From an uncultured Hungatella sp. (GTDB taxonomy: Bacteria > Bacillota > Clostridia > Lachnospirales > Lachnospiraceae): a stretch of 64,000 nt of DNA. Positions 1-7,438 of the stretch are shown one piece after another. Within the stretch, counting starts at the first letter, position 1, and every line of letters starts with the position of its first letter. Position numbers and translations under genes: made by a program. The stretch is from positions 124,001-188,000 of the forward strand of contig CAJTUV010000002.1 in assembly GCA_910579515.1 (NCBI GenBank). The letters run 5' to 3'. Under the pieces are notes generated by a model. It saw only the letters and a program-made list of their open reading frames with translations. It did not search any database and was not told the origin of the DNA.

Positions 1-1
1 G

Positions 2-565
2 AATTACAATGTGACCTTAGCAGAAAAATTGATTCCTGCCTGCGACATTTCGGAGCAGATTTCCCTGGCGTCTAAGGAAGCCAGCGGAACCGGAAACATG
101 AAGTTTATGTTAAACGGCGCTGTGACTCTGGGAACTATGGATGGAGCCAATGTAGAGATTGCCGAGCTGGTGGGAAAGGACAATATCTATATCTTTGGCG
201 AGCACAGCGATACGGTGATTGAGCACTACAAGAAGGCGGATTACTGTTCTAAGGATTATTATGAGAAGAATCCGGATATTAAGGAAGCGGTAGACTTTAT
301 CGTGGGTCCAACGCTTTTGAAAATCGGGCAGAAGGAGAATTTGGAGCGCCTTTATAAGGAGCTTCTCAACAAAGACTGGTTTATGACTCTTCTGGATTAT
401 GAGGATTATGCAAAGGTAAAGGAGCAGGCGTATAAAGACTTTGAAGACAGGGAAGCCTGGATGAGAAAGATGCTGGCAAATATCAGCAAGGCCGGTTTCT
501 TCTCTTCAGACAGAACCATTGAAGAATATAACCGAGACGTTTGGAAACTGGAGAAGCGTCATTAA
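2..565 (+). CDS. glgP: Glycogen/alpha-glucan phosphorylase, C-terminal part (cut by window start)
   Basis: This is the last 187 residues of a phosphorylase that releases glucose-1-phosphate from glycogen in the cytoplasm using pyridoxal phosphate. The reading frame is open to the left edge, so the start lies outside. The PLP-attachment signature is intact: EASGTGNMKF, where the lysine forms the Schiff base, followed by MLNGAVTLGTMDGANVE. The end (DRTIEEYNRDVWKLEKRH) is typical of family C-termini, so the gene is complete at its 3' end. A hairpin terminator follows directly. GlgA at about 23 kb and phosphoglucomutase at about 32 kb are likely partners in glycogen turnover, though not in the same operon. 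Confidence 0.95.
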   Translation, partial: NYNVTLAEKLIPACDISEQISLASKEASGTGNMKFMLNGAVTLGTMDGANVEIAELVGKDNIYIFGEHSDTVIEHYKKADYCSKDYYEKNPDIKEAVDFIVGPTLLKIGQKENLERLYKELLNKDWFMTLLDYEDYAKVKEQAYKDFEDREAWMRKMLANISKAGFFSSDRTIEEYNRDVWKLEKRH

Positions 566-571
566 AAAAAT

Positions 572-609
572 ACGGATTTCGGGAAATGAATCCCGGAATC
601 CGTTTTTTT
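572..609. terminator. Bidirectional rho-independent terminator between glgP and plsC
   Basis: A 12-bp stem (573-584 with 591-602, one G-T pair) closes a 6-nt loop. It has a T-run on the right (603-609) and an A-run on the left (564-570), so it can end both the rightward glgP transcript and the leftward operon that ends with plsC. Confidence 0.9.
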
Positions 610-1319
610 CAGGCCGCTTTTTGAATGGCCTCCTCAATCCGCTTTCTCACCAGGACAGCAATCTCTTTTGTCTTCATTTCTCTATAATCCTCATAATACA
701 GAGGCTTCAGGAAATGGACCTGGACGGTGACAGGGCTGATGGTGTTGGTGTCAAAGGGTTTGAAGGAGTCTATCAGAGCGACGGGTACAATGGGGCACTG
801 GGCTTTCGTGGCGGCCTTAAAGCTTCCAGCCTTAAATTCCTGAACCTGGTTTCCGTTTTTGGAACGGGTTCCTTCTGCAAAGATAATATAATTCCTGCCA
901 GACAGCACCTCGTTGGATACCTCGGTGATCACTTTCATTCCCTGGCGCACATCGTCTCGGTCTATGGTATGGGCCCTGAGACATGCAAACACCCGTTTCA
1001 GAAAAAAGTGATCCTCCACCTCTTTTTTTGCCACAACCGAAAAGGGTCTGGGACATGCTTCCATGATTGCCAATACATCATACAGGCCCTGGTGATTGGG
1101 GAAAAAGATAAAACCATTGTCTGCGGGGATATTTTCCTGGCCGTGAATGTCTATGGTCACATTTCCCCCTTTGTTGGCGCGTTTGACAATGAATTTCAGC
1201 ATTTTGGAATGCTGTTCGTCCGTATACTTCTCTGCATGGGCGGCGTAATAAAACAGTTTGATCCACATGATGGGAACCAGAATCAAATTGCGGAAAACCA
1301 TGTATCGTATTCTTTTCAT
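609..1319 (-). CDS. plsC: 1-acyl-sn-glycerol-3-phosphate acyltransferase (PlsC family)
   Basis: A 236-residue membrane-associated acyltransferase that would convert lysophosphatidic acid to phosphatidic acid. The family motifs are visible: NHQGLYD (HX4D, His76 and Asp81) and EGTRS (149-153), with an N-terminal hydrophobic stretch (about 8-26). Length is normal for PlsC. It starts 18 nt after the DeoR gene with AGGAGG just upstream, so it is probably the last gene of the leftward operon from 5.4 kb. That link to an exporter and regulator is from spacing only; no function for the combination is shown. Confidence 0.92.
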   Translation of the reverse strand: MKRIRYMVFRNLILVPIMWIKLFYYAAHAEKYTDEQHSKMLKFIVKRANKGGNVTIDIHGQENIPADNGFIFFPNHQGLYDVLAIMEACPRPFSVVAKKEVEDHFFLKRVFACLRAHTIDRDDVRQGMKVITEVSNEVLSGRNYIIFAEGTRSKNGNQVQEFKAGSFKAATKAQCPIVPVALIDSFKPFDTNTISPVTVQVHFLKPLYYEDYREMKTKEIAVLVRKRIEEAIQKAA

Positions 1320-1337
1320 AATCGTAAAATCCTCCTG

Positions 1338-2108
1338 TCAGTATGCGATTTCATAGGCAATTCCCAGCTCAAAAGCTTGGGTTAGAAAGTCTTCGGAGAC
1401 CTGCTCGTCTGTGATAATCAGGTCATAGTCCGCAGCTTTGCAGACAGAGTGGATGGAGTTCTTTCCAATCTTTTCGGAAGGGTACAGTCCCAGATTCATG
1501 GTGCTGTTTTTCATGACTGCTTTTCCAAATTCCACTCCTGCGCTGTTGTGGATGGAAGCGCCAAAGTCCAAAGACAGTGCGCTGTGAGACAGGAACGCTT
1601 TGTCCATCCGCATATTATTCACCATCTGCAAGGTATAAAAATCGTGACAATGGCCACGGTGGGACATTTCTCCGCCTAAAAAGATCAGGGAAATCTGTTC
1701 CTGTTTCCGAATTGCTTCTGCGACCGTGATGGAATTGGTGACAACGGTAAATTCCATAGTCTGAGGAAGATTCAGGGCCATATAGTATCCTACTAAGGAG
1801 GAGGTAAGGTAAATGATGTCTTGTCTCTCAATGAATTTCACCGCTCTTTTTGCAACGGCCATATAACTTTTCTTGACGTCGGATAAATCCTTGGGATTAT
1901 AGTTTTTTTCTGGATAGATTCCCTTTTGGGGAGCGGCAATGGCTCCGCCGTAGGTTCTCTGAAGCAATCCTTTGCTTTCCAAAAGTCTTAAATCTTTTCT
2001 GGCGCAGTCGGCTGAGACCTGATACAGAGACTGGATTTCTGAGACCAGGATTCTGCCGGTTTCATTGACGCGCTTTACAATGTCTTTTTGTCGTTCTTCC
2101 ATAAACAT
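1338..2108 (-). CDS. DeoR-family transcriptional regulator
   Basis: About 256 residues with the classical DeoR layout: an N-terminal winged helix-turn-helix (EERQKDIVKRVNETGRILVSEI ... CARKDLRLLESKGLLQRTYGG) and a C-terminal DeoRC sugar-phosphate sensor domain. I chose the ATG at 2108 because GAAGGCGG lies 6 nt upstream; an in-frame TTG at 2114 and an ATG at 2102 are alternatives. The start lies inside the 3' end of the preceding ABC gene, so the two are probably co-translated. The family usually represses its own or adjacent operons by binding direct repeats, and such an array lies at the operon promoter (5435-5481). The effector is unknown. Confidence 0.9.
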   Translation of the reverse strand: MFMEERQKDIVKRVNETGRILVSEIQSLYQVSADCARKDLRLLESKGLLQRTYGGAIAAPQKGIYPEKNYNPKDLSDVKKSYMAVAKRAVKFIERQDIIYLTSSLVGYYMALNLPQTMEFTVVTNSITVAEAIRKQEQISLIFLGGEMSHRGHCHDFYTLQMVNNMRMDKAFLSHSALSLDFGASIHNSAGVEFGKAVMKNSTMNLGLYPSEKIGKNSIHSVCKAADYDLIITDEQVSEDFLTQAFELGIAYEIAY

Positions 2109-3685
2109 AAGCAACCGCCTTCAAGCTGAATGTTTTTTCGATGACTAATCAGTATAATAATACTATCTGGATTCAAATCCCGCAACCGGTTTACGATTTT
2201 AATTTCATCTGCTGCGCTGATTTCATCCAGGGATTCATCTAACAGATAGAAATCCGAAGGCTTTAAAAAGATTTGGGCTAAAAGAAGCCTTTGCCTCTGA
2301 CCGCCGGAAAGAGCGCTTCCATTCTCACCGACCGGGGTATCCAGGCTGAGAGGAAGGAGAGCATTTTCACAGGCCTTTTGCAGCTGCTGTTTTGTGGCCG
2401 TCGGGTCTGCAAATCGGAGGTTTTCTGCAAGGGTAGTGTGAAACAGTCTGCTTTCGTGGGATACGACCGCTATTTTTTTATAAAAGCTTTCCCCGCTGTT
2501 TAAGGAAGAAAGTTCCTGACCATTGATGGTGATGCTTCCTTCATAGGAGGTCCATTCTTTCTCAAGAAGTTTTACCAGAGTGCTTTTTCCGCAGCCGCTT
2601 GATCCGTGGAGAAACCAGGTTTCCCCTTTGCGTAACTGGCCGTTGAAATGCCGGAAAACATATCCGCCTCTCTGACTTTCTGGATACCGAAAACAGACGT
2701 CATGAAATTTAATCTGTTGGATCGGAGTGGGAAGGTCTTGCCCATGTAGAGAAACAGGATTTAAGTATTGCAGCACATTTTCTAACAGAACCGATTTACT
2801 GTTTAGATGGAAATTGCTGTCCATAAGATTTCGCACTTCTTTTACAAAGTTTTCATAGAATCCGGAAAACACCAAAAAGGAGCTGATGGTCAGTTTGCCG
2901 CCAATTACCAGGCTTCCGCCTGTAAGATAAAGAAAGAAGCGAGTGATTAAGTCATGATTCATGGCATTTAGGTATTTGTTGATGTACCAGTAAAGTTTTT
3001 CCTTCTTAATGAGAGTTTGAATTGGGACCGAGCGTTGGCAAAAGGAAGCGGCTGTTTGGGCTTCCCAGTTAAAACATTTGATTTCCCTGAAATTTTTAAA
3101 TTCGTCTGCCCGCATATGGTCTTCCCAGGCCAGGGCGCTTCTGAATACTTTGGAATGATTGCGGACCCGTTTTTGAATCCATGCAGCCTCTAAATAGGAG
3201 AGACAGAAAAAAACCACGCATCCTGCCAAAAGAGGAGGACTTAAAAAGGCCATGATGACAAGGAAAGCGCATAGGTTTGCAGCGGACAAAAGAAAACCGA
3301 AAATATCTCTGGAGAAGAAATTCTCGATTTCATTGCAGTCGTCCTCCAGCACCCGCTTGAGCTCGCTTGCCGGTTTCTGAATGTAGAAGTTTGGCTCTCT
3401 TTTCATGATATGGTCAAGGAGACGCTCCTTGATTTGCAGCAGCAGATCTGTGAAAAAGACAGATTGAACCTTGCACAAAGAATACCGGATTAGGGAATAA
3501 AACAACAGCCAGAGAGTCATAAGAAGAAAAACAATGGCTAAACTGACTCCGTCGATAAACAGCTTGTACAGGAAAGGGTAAGCCACAGATAATAGGGTGC
3601 TGCCTCCAAGAAAGCACAGGATGAGCAAAAATGTTTTTTTGGAGAAAAACGGTTGGAGACGATGGACTATTTGGATTCGTTTCAT
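2075..3685 (-). CDS. ABC half-exporter (TM domain plus ATPase), second of a pair
   Basis: 536 residues: an N-terminal exporter-type membrane domain (hydrophobic segments near 19-40, 48-66, 131-168 and 250-276) and a C-terminal nucleotide-binding domain. Walker A is GSSGCGKST (361-369), the signature LSGGQ (459-463), Walker B LLDES (481-485) and the H-loop ISHR (His515). The residue normally Gln in the Q-loop is His410 (VVSHESRLF), which is unusual. It follows the other half-transporter by 17 nt, so a heterodimer is likely. The substrate cannot be read from sequence; the layout resembles exporters of peptides, lipids or drugs. Confidence 0.9.
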   Translation of the reverse strand: MKRIQIVHRLQPFFSKKTFLLILCFLGGSTLLSVAYPFLYKLFIDGVSLAIVFLLMTLWLLFYSLIRYSLCKVQSVFFTDLLLQIKERLLDHIMKREPNFYIQKPASELKRVLEDDCNEIENFFSRDIFGFLLSAANLCAFLVIMAFLSPPLLAGCVVFFCLSYLEAAWIQKRVRNHSKVFRSALAWEDHMRADEFKNFREIKCFNWEAQTAASFCQRSVPIQTLIKKEKLYWYINKYLNAMNHDLITRFFLYLTGGSLVIGGKLTISSFLVFSGFYENFVKEVRNLMDSNFHLNSKSVLLENVLQYLNPVSLHGQDLPTPIQQIKFHDVCFRYPESQRGGYVFRHFNGQLRKGETWFLHGSSGCGKSTLVKLLEKEWTSYEGSITINGQELSSLNSGESFYKKIAVVSHESRLFHTTLAENLRFADPTATKQQLQKACENALLPLSLDTPVGENGSALSGGQRQRLLLAQIFLKPSDFYLLDESLDEISAADEIKIVNRLRDLNPDSIIILISHRKNIQLEGGCLCLWKNDKKTL

Positions 3686-3702
3686 AAAGGGGTTCCTCCT
3701 TT

Positions 3703-5412
3703 TTAAGCACAGGGAAAAATCAGATTTCGATATTCTGGATTCTGGTCTGACAGTTGGAAATGACTGCCTCTGTCTTTGACGACTCCAGACTGGAGATACA
3801 GAATGTGGTCTGCAATTTCTAAACAGTTTGCCCGATACGCGATAATGATTACGGTTTTTTCTCTGAAAATGGCTGCGGCATCCTTTAAAAATTGCCGTTC
3901 GGTTTCTAAATCAATGTTGGAGGTGGCTTCATCTAAAATAATGATGTCAGGGTCTTTTAAGAATACTCTTGCCAAAAGGATTCTTTGGCGCTGCCCTGTG
4001 GATAAATTGTCCAGTTGGCTGACAGAAGTATCTAACTGGGAGGGGAGTTTTGAGACAAACTGGTCTGCATGAGCGGTTTTCAGTGCAGTCCAAAGTTCTG
4101 CCTCGTCTGCGTCAGGCTTTCCCATGAGAAGATTTTTTCGGATAGTCGCCTCGAATAAAGGGGCGTTTTGGTTGACGATTCCGATTTGAGCGCGAAGACT
4201 TTTGGGATTTACCTGGGACAGGGGCTGGTTTCCAATCCAAATCGCGCCTCTGTCAGGCTCGTACAGCTTTAATAACAGGCTGGCAATGGTGCTTTTTCCA
4301 CATCCGCTTGGACCTGCAAGGGCTGTAATAGAGCGGTGTTTGATGGAAAAACTGATTTCTTTTAAAACATCCATGCCAGGCTGGTATCCGAAGGATACGT
4401 GATCAAATAAAATATCTCCGGATATGGCAGGGACGCCTTCTTCGGTCTCGCTTTCGGATTCCATCAGTTGATTGATTCGGTCAAGGGACAGAAAACTTTT
4501 GGACATTCCTGTGAAAAGCTGGATAAAGACCCGAAAAAATATTTTTGCCCATTCATAATAGATCATCAGAGAAACAAAATCGCCAAGGAGCATACGTCCA
4601 TTTGCGATTTCATAGGCTGCGGCGGCATACAGGGCCATTTCTGAGACAATGTGGAGCCCTTCCTGGCTAATCTGGCGGTAGGCTTCTTCAAAAATCTGCT
4701 TCTTTTTCCATTCCCCCAGTTCGGTTAACCGGCAGATTACCGCCTCTTTTCCGTGACGGGCGGCGTTCAACAGTTTTATTTCTTTTAATCCCATCAGAAT
4801 ATCCATGAAAAATCCCTGGTAATTTTCCAACTTCTTTTTATATTCTTGAAAACAGACAAGAAACCGTTTTTTCAAATATTTTGACAAAAAGTAGTTAACA
4901 AGCACCAGAAAGAGAATAAAAAAGGAGGCATAGGGATTGATGATAGAAATATAGATGACCGCCATGATGAGCCGAATCAAGCAGGTTATGGCAAACACGC
5001 CTTCGTCCATCAAAAAGGTGTAAATCTGCTGGACGTCCTGATTCATAATATCCAATAGTTCCCCAGTGCTGTAATTCTCCTTTGAAGCCATGTTCAGAGA
5101 AAATATTTTTTCATACAACGTATTCTTAACGGAATAGACAAAATTGGACGCCATCACTCCATCTGCAAGCCGCCAGATAAGCTGCAGGATCTTTTCTGCA
5201 ACAAACAGAGCTGCGTATACAAGTAAAACACGTTCCAATTTTTTAAAATCCCTTTGATAAAAGACCTGGTTAATCAGATGCCGATAGACCAGAGGCCAGT
5301 TCATTCCTAAAAAAGTCACCAGCAGGCTGGAGATGAGCACAAGGAAAAGTATTCGCTTATATCCGTGGAGCCATTTCCATAAATATTGATAGCGGTTGAA
5401 TGAAGGGGTCAT
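3703..5412 (-). CDS. ABC half-exporter (TM domain plus ATPase), first of a pair
   Basis: 569 residues, with an exporter-type membrane domain (about 20-310) and an ATPase domain (about 332-560). Walker A is GPSGCGKST (367-375), the Q-loop is intact (VNQ, 413-415), the signature is LSTGQ (470-474) and Walker B is ILDEA (492-496). The H-loop histidine is replaced by tyrosine (IIAYRAN, Tyr526), suggesting that one ATP site of the heterodimer hydrolyses poorly. It is the first gene of the leftward operon. The start at 5412 has CTCCT (AGGAG on the minus strand) well placed upstream, and a good sigma-A promoter with a repeat array precedes it. Confidence 0.9.
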   Translation of the reverse strand: MTPSFNRYQYLWKWLHGYKRILFLVLISSLLVTFLGMNWPLVYRHLINQVFYQRDFKKLERVLLVYAALFVAEKILQLIWRLADGVMASNFVYSVKNTLYEKIFSLNMASKENYSTGELLDIMNQDVQQIYTFLMDEGVFAITCLIRLIMAVIYISIINPYASFFILFLVLVNYFLSKYLKKRFLVCFQEYKKKLENYQGFFMDILMGLKEIKLLNAARHGKEAVICRLTELGEWKKKQIFEEAYRQISQEGLHIVSEMALYAAAAYEIANGRMLLGDFVSLMIYYEWAKIFFRVFIQLFTGMSKSFLSLDRINQLMESESETEEGVPAISGDILFDHVSFGYQPGMDVLKEISFSIKHRSITALAGPSGCGKSTIASLLLKLYEPDRGAIWIGNQPLSQVNPKSLRAQIGIVNQNAPLFEATIRKNLLMGKPDADEAELWTALKTAHADQFVSKLPSQLDTSVSQLDNLSTGQRQRILLARVFLKDPDIIILDEATSNIDLETERQFLKDAAAIFREKTVIIIAYRANCLEIADHILYLQSGVVKDRGSHFQLSDQNPEYRNLIFPCA

Positions 5413-5434
5413 GTTTATTGTTCTCCTTTTTGTA

Positions 5435-5481
5435 CTTGATTTTTATTGTTTTATATTGTTTATTATTGATTATAATTGTTT
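5435..5481 (-). repeat. Five 10-bp-phased AACAAT direct repeats (putative operator)
   Basis: On the plus strand ATTGTT begins at 5445, 5455 and 5475, ATTGAT at 5465 and CTTGAT at 5435, exactly 10 bp apart; on the minus strand this reads AWCAAT every helical turn. A sixth ATTGTT lies out of phase at 5417 between the ribosome binding site and the start codon. The array overlaps the -10 box and the first transcribed bases of the ABC-ABC-DeoR operon. Binding by the operon's own DeoR protein is an inference. Confidence 0.7.
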
Positions 5482-5497
5482 TAGGAGAAAAATGCAA
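5469..5497 (-). promoter_or_regulatory. Sigma-A-type promoter of the ABC-ABC-DeoR-plsC operon
   Basis: On the minus strand TTGCAT (5497-5492), a 17-bp spacer and TATAAT (5474-5469). Transcription would start near 5462, about 50 nt before the first start codon. The -10 box is embedded in the AACAAT repeat array. Confidence 0.75.
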
Positions 5498-5498
5498 G

Positions 5499-5545
5499 CA
5501 AAAAACGGCGATGTGATGGTGGCGTTTGCCATCAACATCGCCGTC
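5499..5545 (-). terminator. Terminator of the restriction endonuclease gene
   Basis: A long imperfect stem (ACGGCGATGT at 5504-5513 against ACATCGCCGT at 5535-5544, with further pairing of the GATGG/CCATC segments inside) is followed on the minus strand by a T-run (5505-5499). It marks the left end of the restriction-modification block. Confidence 0.75.
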
Positions 5546-5566
5546 TGAAAAAGAATTAGGGTACTA

Positions 5567-6199
5567 TTACAGCAAATATGGTAATAAGTTGTTTTCAAAG
5601 AAGTCCAGCATATCACCAATATCATTTGTATTTCGCCACATATAATAATTTTTCGTATAATTCTGAAACCAGAATGCAATTTCTCGGTTGCGGCGGGGAT
5701 CTCTTGTAATATCTCCCACAATTACAAGCCAAAATGGAAGTATTTCCTCTGAAAGACCACCGGTTTCTCGAAGAACCTTCATTAACCCAGGCGAAAAATA
5801 TTTGCAACTTCTTTCATGTGCATTACCTCTACCAGCCTGCATATTTGTTGATTCAATCCATCCGTCTTGACGCTTAATTTCACCAAATAGAATTTTTCCA
5901 TTCTTAATATTTCTAATAGCAAAATCCATACTGATTCCCCATTTATATTTGGGTTTCCCATTGGCCTTTTTGACTGTAATATCTATATTGTATATTTTAT
6001 CAAGAATATCTTGTGACAAAGGATAAGTTGAATAAATATCATCAAATTCTTTTGGGTGTCTGTCTACAATAAACTGCCCAGGATATGCACAGTCAAGAGC
6101 CATTTGCAATGATTTTTGAAACAGTTTCTCTGCTCCAAGTGCATTAGCTCCGCTAAGTGTTTGCCAGTTTGCTCTTTTTCTCAATTCTTGGGTTGCCAT
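5567..6199 (-). CDS. Type II restriction endonuclease, MunI-like (predicted CAATTG)
   Basis: 210 residues that I recognise as close to R.MunI. The catalytic PD-(D/E)xK site is visible as MDFAI (Asp92) and FGEIKRQDGW (Glu107, Lys109), with the 15-residue Asp-Glu spacing expected. The neighbouring block AGRGNAHERSCK (122-133) and the segment PFWLVIVGDITRDPRRNREI are also MunI-like. MunI cuts within CAATTG, so this enzyme probably does too; the exact site is inferred from similarity recalled from memory. It lies 17 nt behind the controller gene, with GGAGG 8 nt before the ATG. Base composition is visibly more AT-rich than the surrounding genes. Confidence 0.88.
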   Translation of the reverse strand: MATQELRKRANWQTLSGANALGAEKLFQKSLQMALDCAYPGQFIVDRHPKEFDDIYSTYPLSQDILDKIYNIDITVKKANGKPKYKWGISMDFAIRNIKNGKILFGEIKRQDGWIESTNMQAGRGNAHERSCKYFSPGLMKVLRETGGLSEEILPFWLVIVGDITRDPRRNREIAFWFQNYTKNYYMWRNTNDIGDMLDFFENNLLPYLL

Positions 6200-6216
6200 A
6201 TGTAAATCCTCCTGTT

Positions 6217-6423
6217 TTATATGCCCTTGAACAACTCTTCGATCGTGATATGAAATCCCTCAGCTATTTTAGCTATATTTTTAAGAGAGATATTTCGTTT
6301 TCCATTCTCTACGGATGCTAAATAGGTTCTATCCATATCAATCAAAAGTGAAAACTTTTCTTGACTTAAATTTGCCTGCATTCTTAATTCACGAACACGA
6401 TTTCCAAACCTTTTTTTAATCAT
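6217..6423 (-). CDS. Restriction-modification controller protein (XRE-type HTH)
   Basis: A 68-residue protein made almost entirely of a helix-turn-helix: NRVRELRMQANLSQEKFSLLIDMDRTYLASVENGKRNISLKNIAKIAEG. Size, fold and place upstream of the endonuclease identify it as a C protein, which delays endonuclease expression until the methylase has acted. I use the ATG at 6423, preceded by GGAGGG; an upstream in-frame TTG at 6438 would destroy that spacing. A C-box-like repeat lies just upstream at 6458-6483. Confidence 0.9.
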   Translation of the reverse strand: MIKKRFGNRVRELRMQANLSQEKFSLLIDMDRTYLASVENGKRNISLKNIAKIAEGFHITIEELFKGI

Positions 6424-6457
6424 AGACGCTCCCTCCAAAAAAATGATATAATAAGGT

Positions 6458-6483
6458 GCGTATAAGTCAACGGATTATAAGTC
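6458..6483 (-). promoter_or_regulatory. C-box operator for the controller protein
   Basis: On the minus strand GACTTATAATC (6483-6473) and GACTTATACGC (6468-6458) form two half-related boxes separated by CGTT. This resembles the known C-protein operator pattern GACT-N3-AGTC repeated around a GT-rich centre. The proximal copy supplies the -35 box of the C-gene promoter (TTGACT, 16-bp spacer, TATCAT). That is the usual arrangement for activation at low and repression at high C-protein level. Confidence 0.75.
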
Positions 6484-6493
6484 ACATATGGAA

Positions 6494-6522
6494 TTGACTA
6501 CTGCTGTATCCTGTTGTAAAAT
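6494..6522 (+). promoter_or_regulatory. Promoter of the methyltransferase gene
   Basis: TTGACT (6494-6499), 17-bp spacer, TAAAAT (6517-6522). It is divergent from the C gene and 10 bp from the C-box, so the methylase could be made before the controller accumulates. Confidence 0.7.
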
Positions 6523-6554
6523 AATGGTACGAGAACACAGAAAGGAGTTTTTTA

Positions 6555-7307
6555 ATGGCAGAAAAAAAGGAAGCCGTAATTAGTGGCTATTCAAAATATA
6601 ATCCAGAAGCTAAACGACGTCGGAAAATTAATCCCCTTGAGAAATTATACCCTGCATTACCATGTGCGAAATATGATGTGATTTATGCAGATCCGCCATG
6701 GGATTACGGTGGAAAGATGCAGTATGACAAATCTAATATCAAATCGATTAATATAGGGTTTGAAAAAAATGTATTTATCAGTGCAGCCGACTTTAAATAT
6801 CCAACGTTAAAACTGAAAGAATTAAAGCAATTAGATGTTAAAGCAATATCCGCTGATGATTGTATCCTCTTTATGTGGACAACTGGCCCTCAGTTTGCCA
6901 ACTCAATCGAATTGGGAGAAGCTTGGGGATTCGAATATAAGACAGTTGCCTTTGTTTGGGATAAGCAAGTTCATAACCCTGGGCGCTATACCTTATCTCA
7001 GACAGAATTTGTTCTGGCATTTAAGAAAGGACGCTTCCCTTCTCCACGGGGCCTGCGAAATATACGACAGCTTGTATCTGTTCGCAGAGGAAAACACAGC
7101 GAAAAACCGGAAATCATTATTGATGGAATAACCAAAATGTTTCCAACACAACGTAAGATAGAATTATTTGCAAGGAAAAATTTTGCTGGTTGGGATAACT
7201 GGGGGCTCGAAATTCCTGAAAAAAAAGTAGAGATATTTTCACAGAGCGAAACAGAACCCTCAGAGCCAATAAATGAAGAGATGCAGCAATTAAATTTTCA
7301 TTTTTGA
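6555..7307 (+). CDS. DNA adenine N6-methyltransferase (MT-A70 family) of the MunI-like system
   Basis: 250 residues with the MT-A70-family catalytic motif DPPW (46-49, in YADPPWDYGGK) and the downstream segments CILFMWTTGPQ, WGFEYKTVAFVWDK and RRGKHSEKPEIIIDGI, which are typical of this fold. In a divergent arrangement with the C and endonuclease genes it is the protective methylase, expected to modify an adenine of CAATTG. AAAGGAG precedes the ATG. Codons are AT-rich like the rest of the block, unlike the MATE gene that follows. Confidence 0.92.
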   Translation: MAEKKEAVISGYSKYNPEAKRRRKINPLEKLYPALPCAKYDVIYADPPWDYGGKMQYDKSNIKSINIGFEKNVFISAADFKYPTLKLKELKQLDVKAISADDCILFMWTTGPQFANSIELGEAWGFEYKTVAFVWDKQVHNPGRYTLSQTEFVLAFKKGRFPSPRGLRNIRQLVSVRRGKHSEKPEIIIDGITKMFPTQRKIELFARKNFAGWDNWGLEIPEKKVEIFSQSETEPSEPINEEMQQLNFHF

Positions 7308-7376
7308 AAAAAGATACCCCATCCCGTGAACTGTAACCAATACCTCAACAGACTGTAATCCTTCTCCTTCCAATGC

Positions 7377-7405
7377 TTGCCATTCCACCAAAATTCTGCT
7401 ACAAT
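7377..7405 (+). promoter_or_regulatory. Promoter of the first MATE gene
   Basis: TTGCCA (7377-7382), 17-bp spacer, TACAAT (7400-7405), 33 nt before the ATG. The gap 7308-7438 holds nothing else I can identify. Confidence 0.6.
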
Positions 7406-7438
7406 TCTTAAAGGAAACATAAAAAGGAGGAAGGCGGC

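Noticed and set aside
519..1385. Long open frame on the plus strand opposite plsC
   Set aside because: It is antisense to plsC, whose NHxxxxD and EGTRS motifs are intact, and its translation resembles no family.
2165..2185. tRNA-like GGATTCAAATCCC segment
   Set aside because: It lies inside the ABC exporter gene and no cloverleaf can be formed around it.
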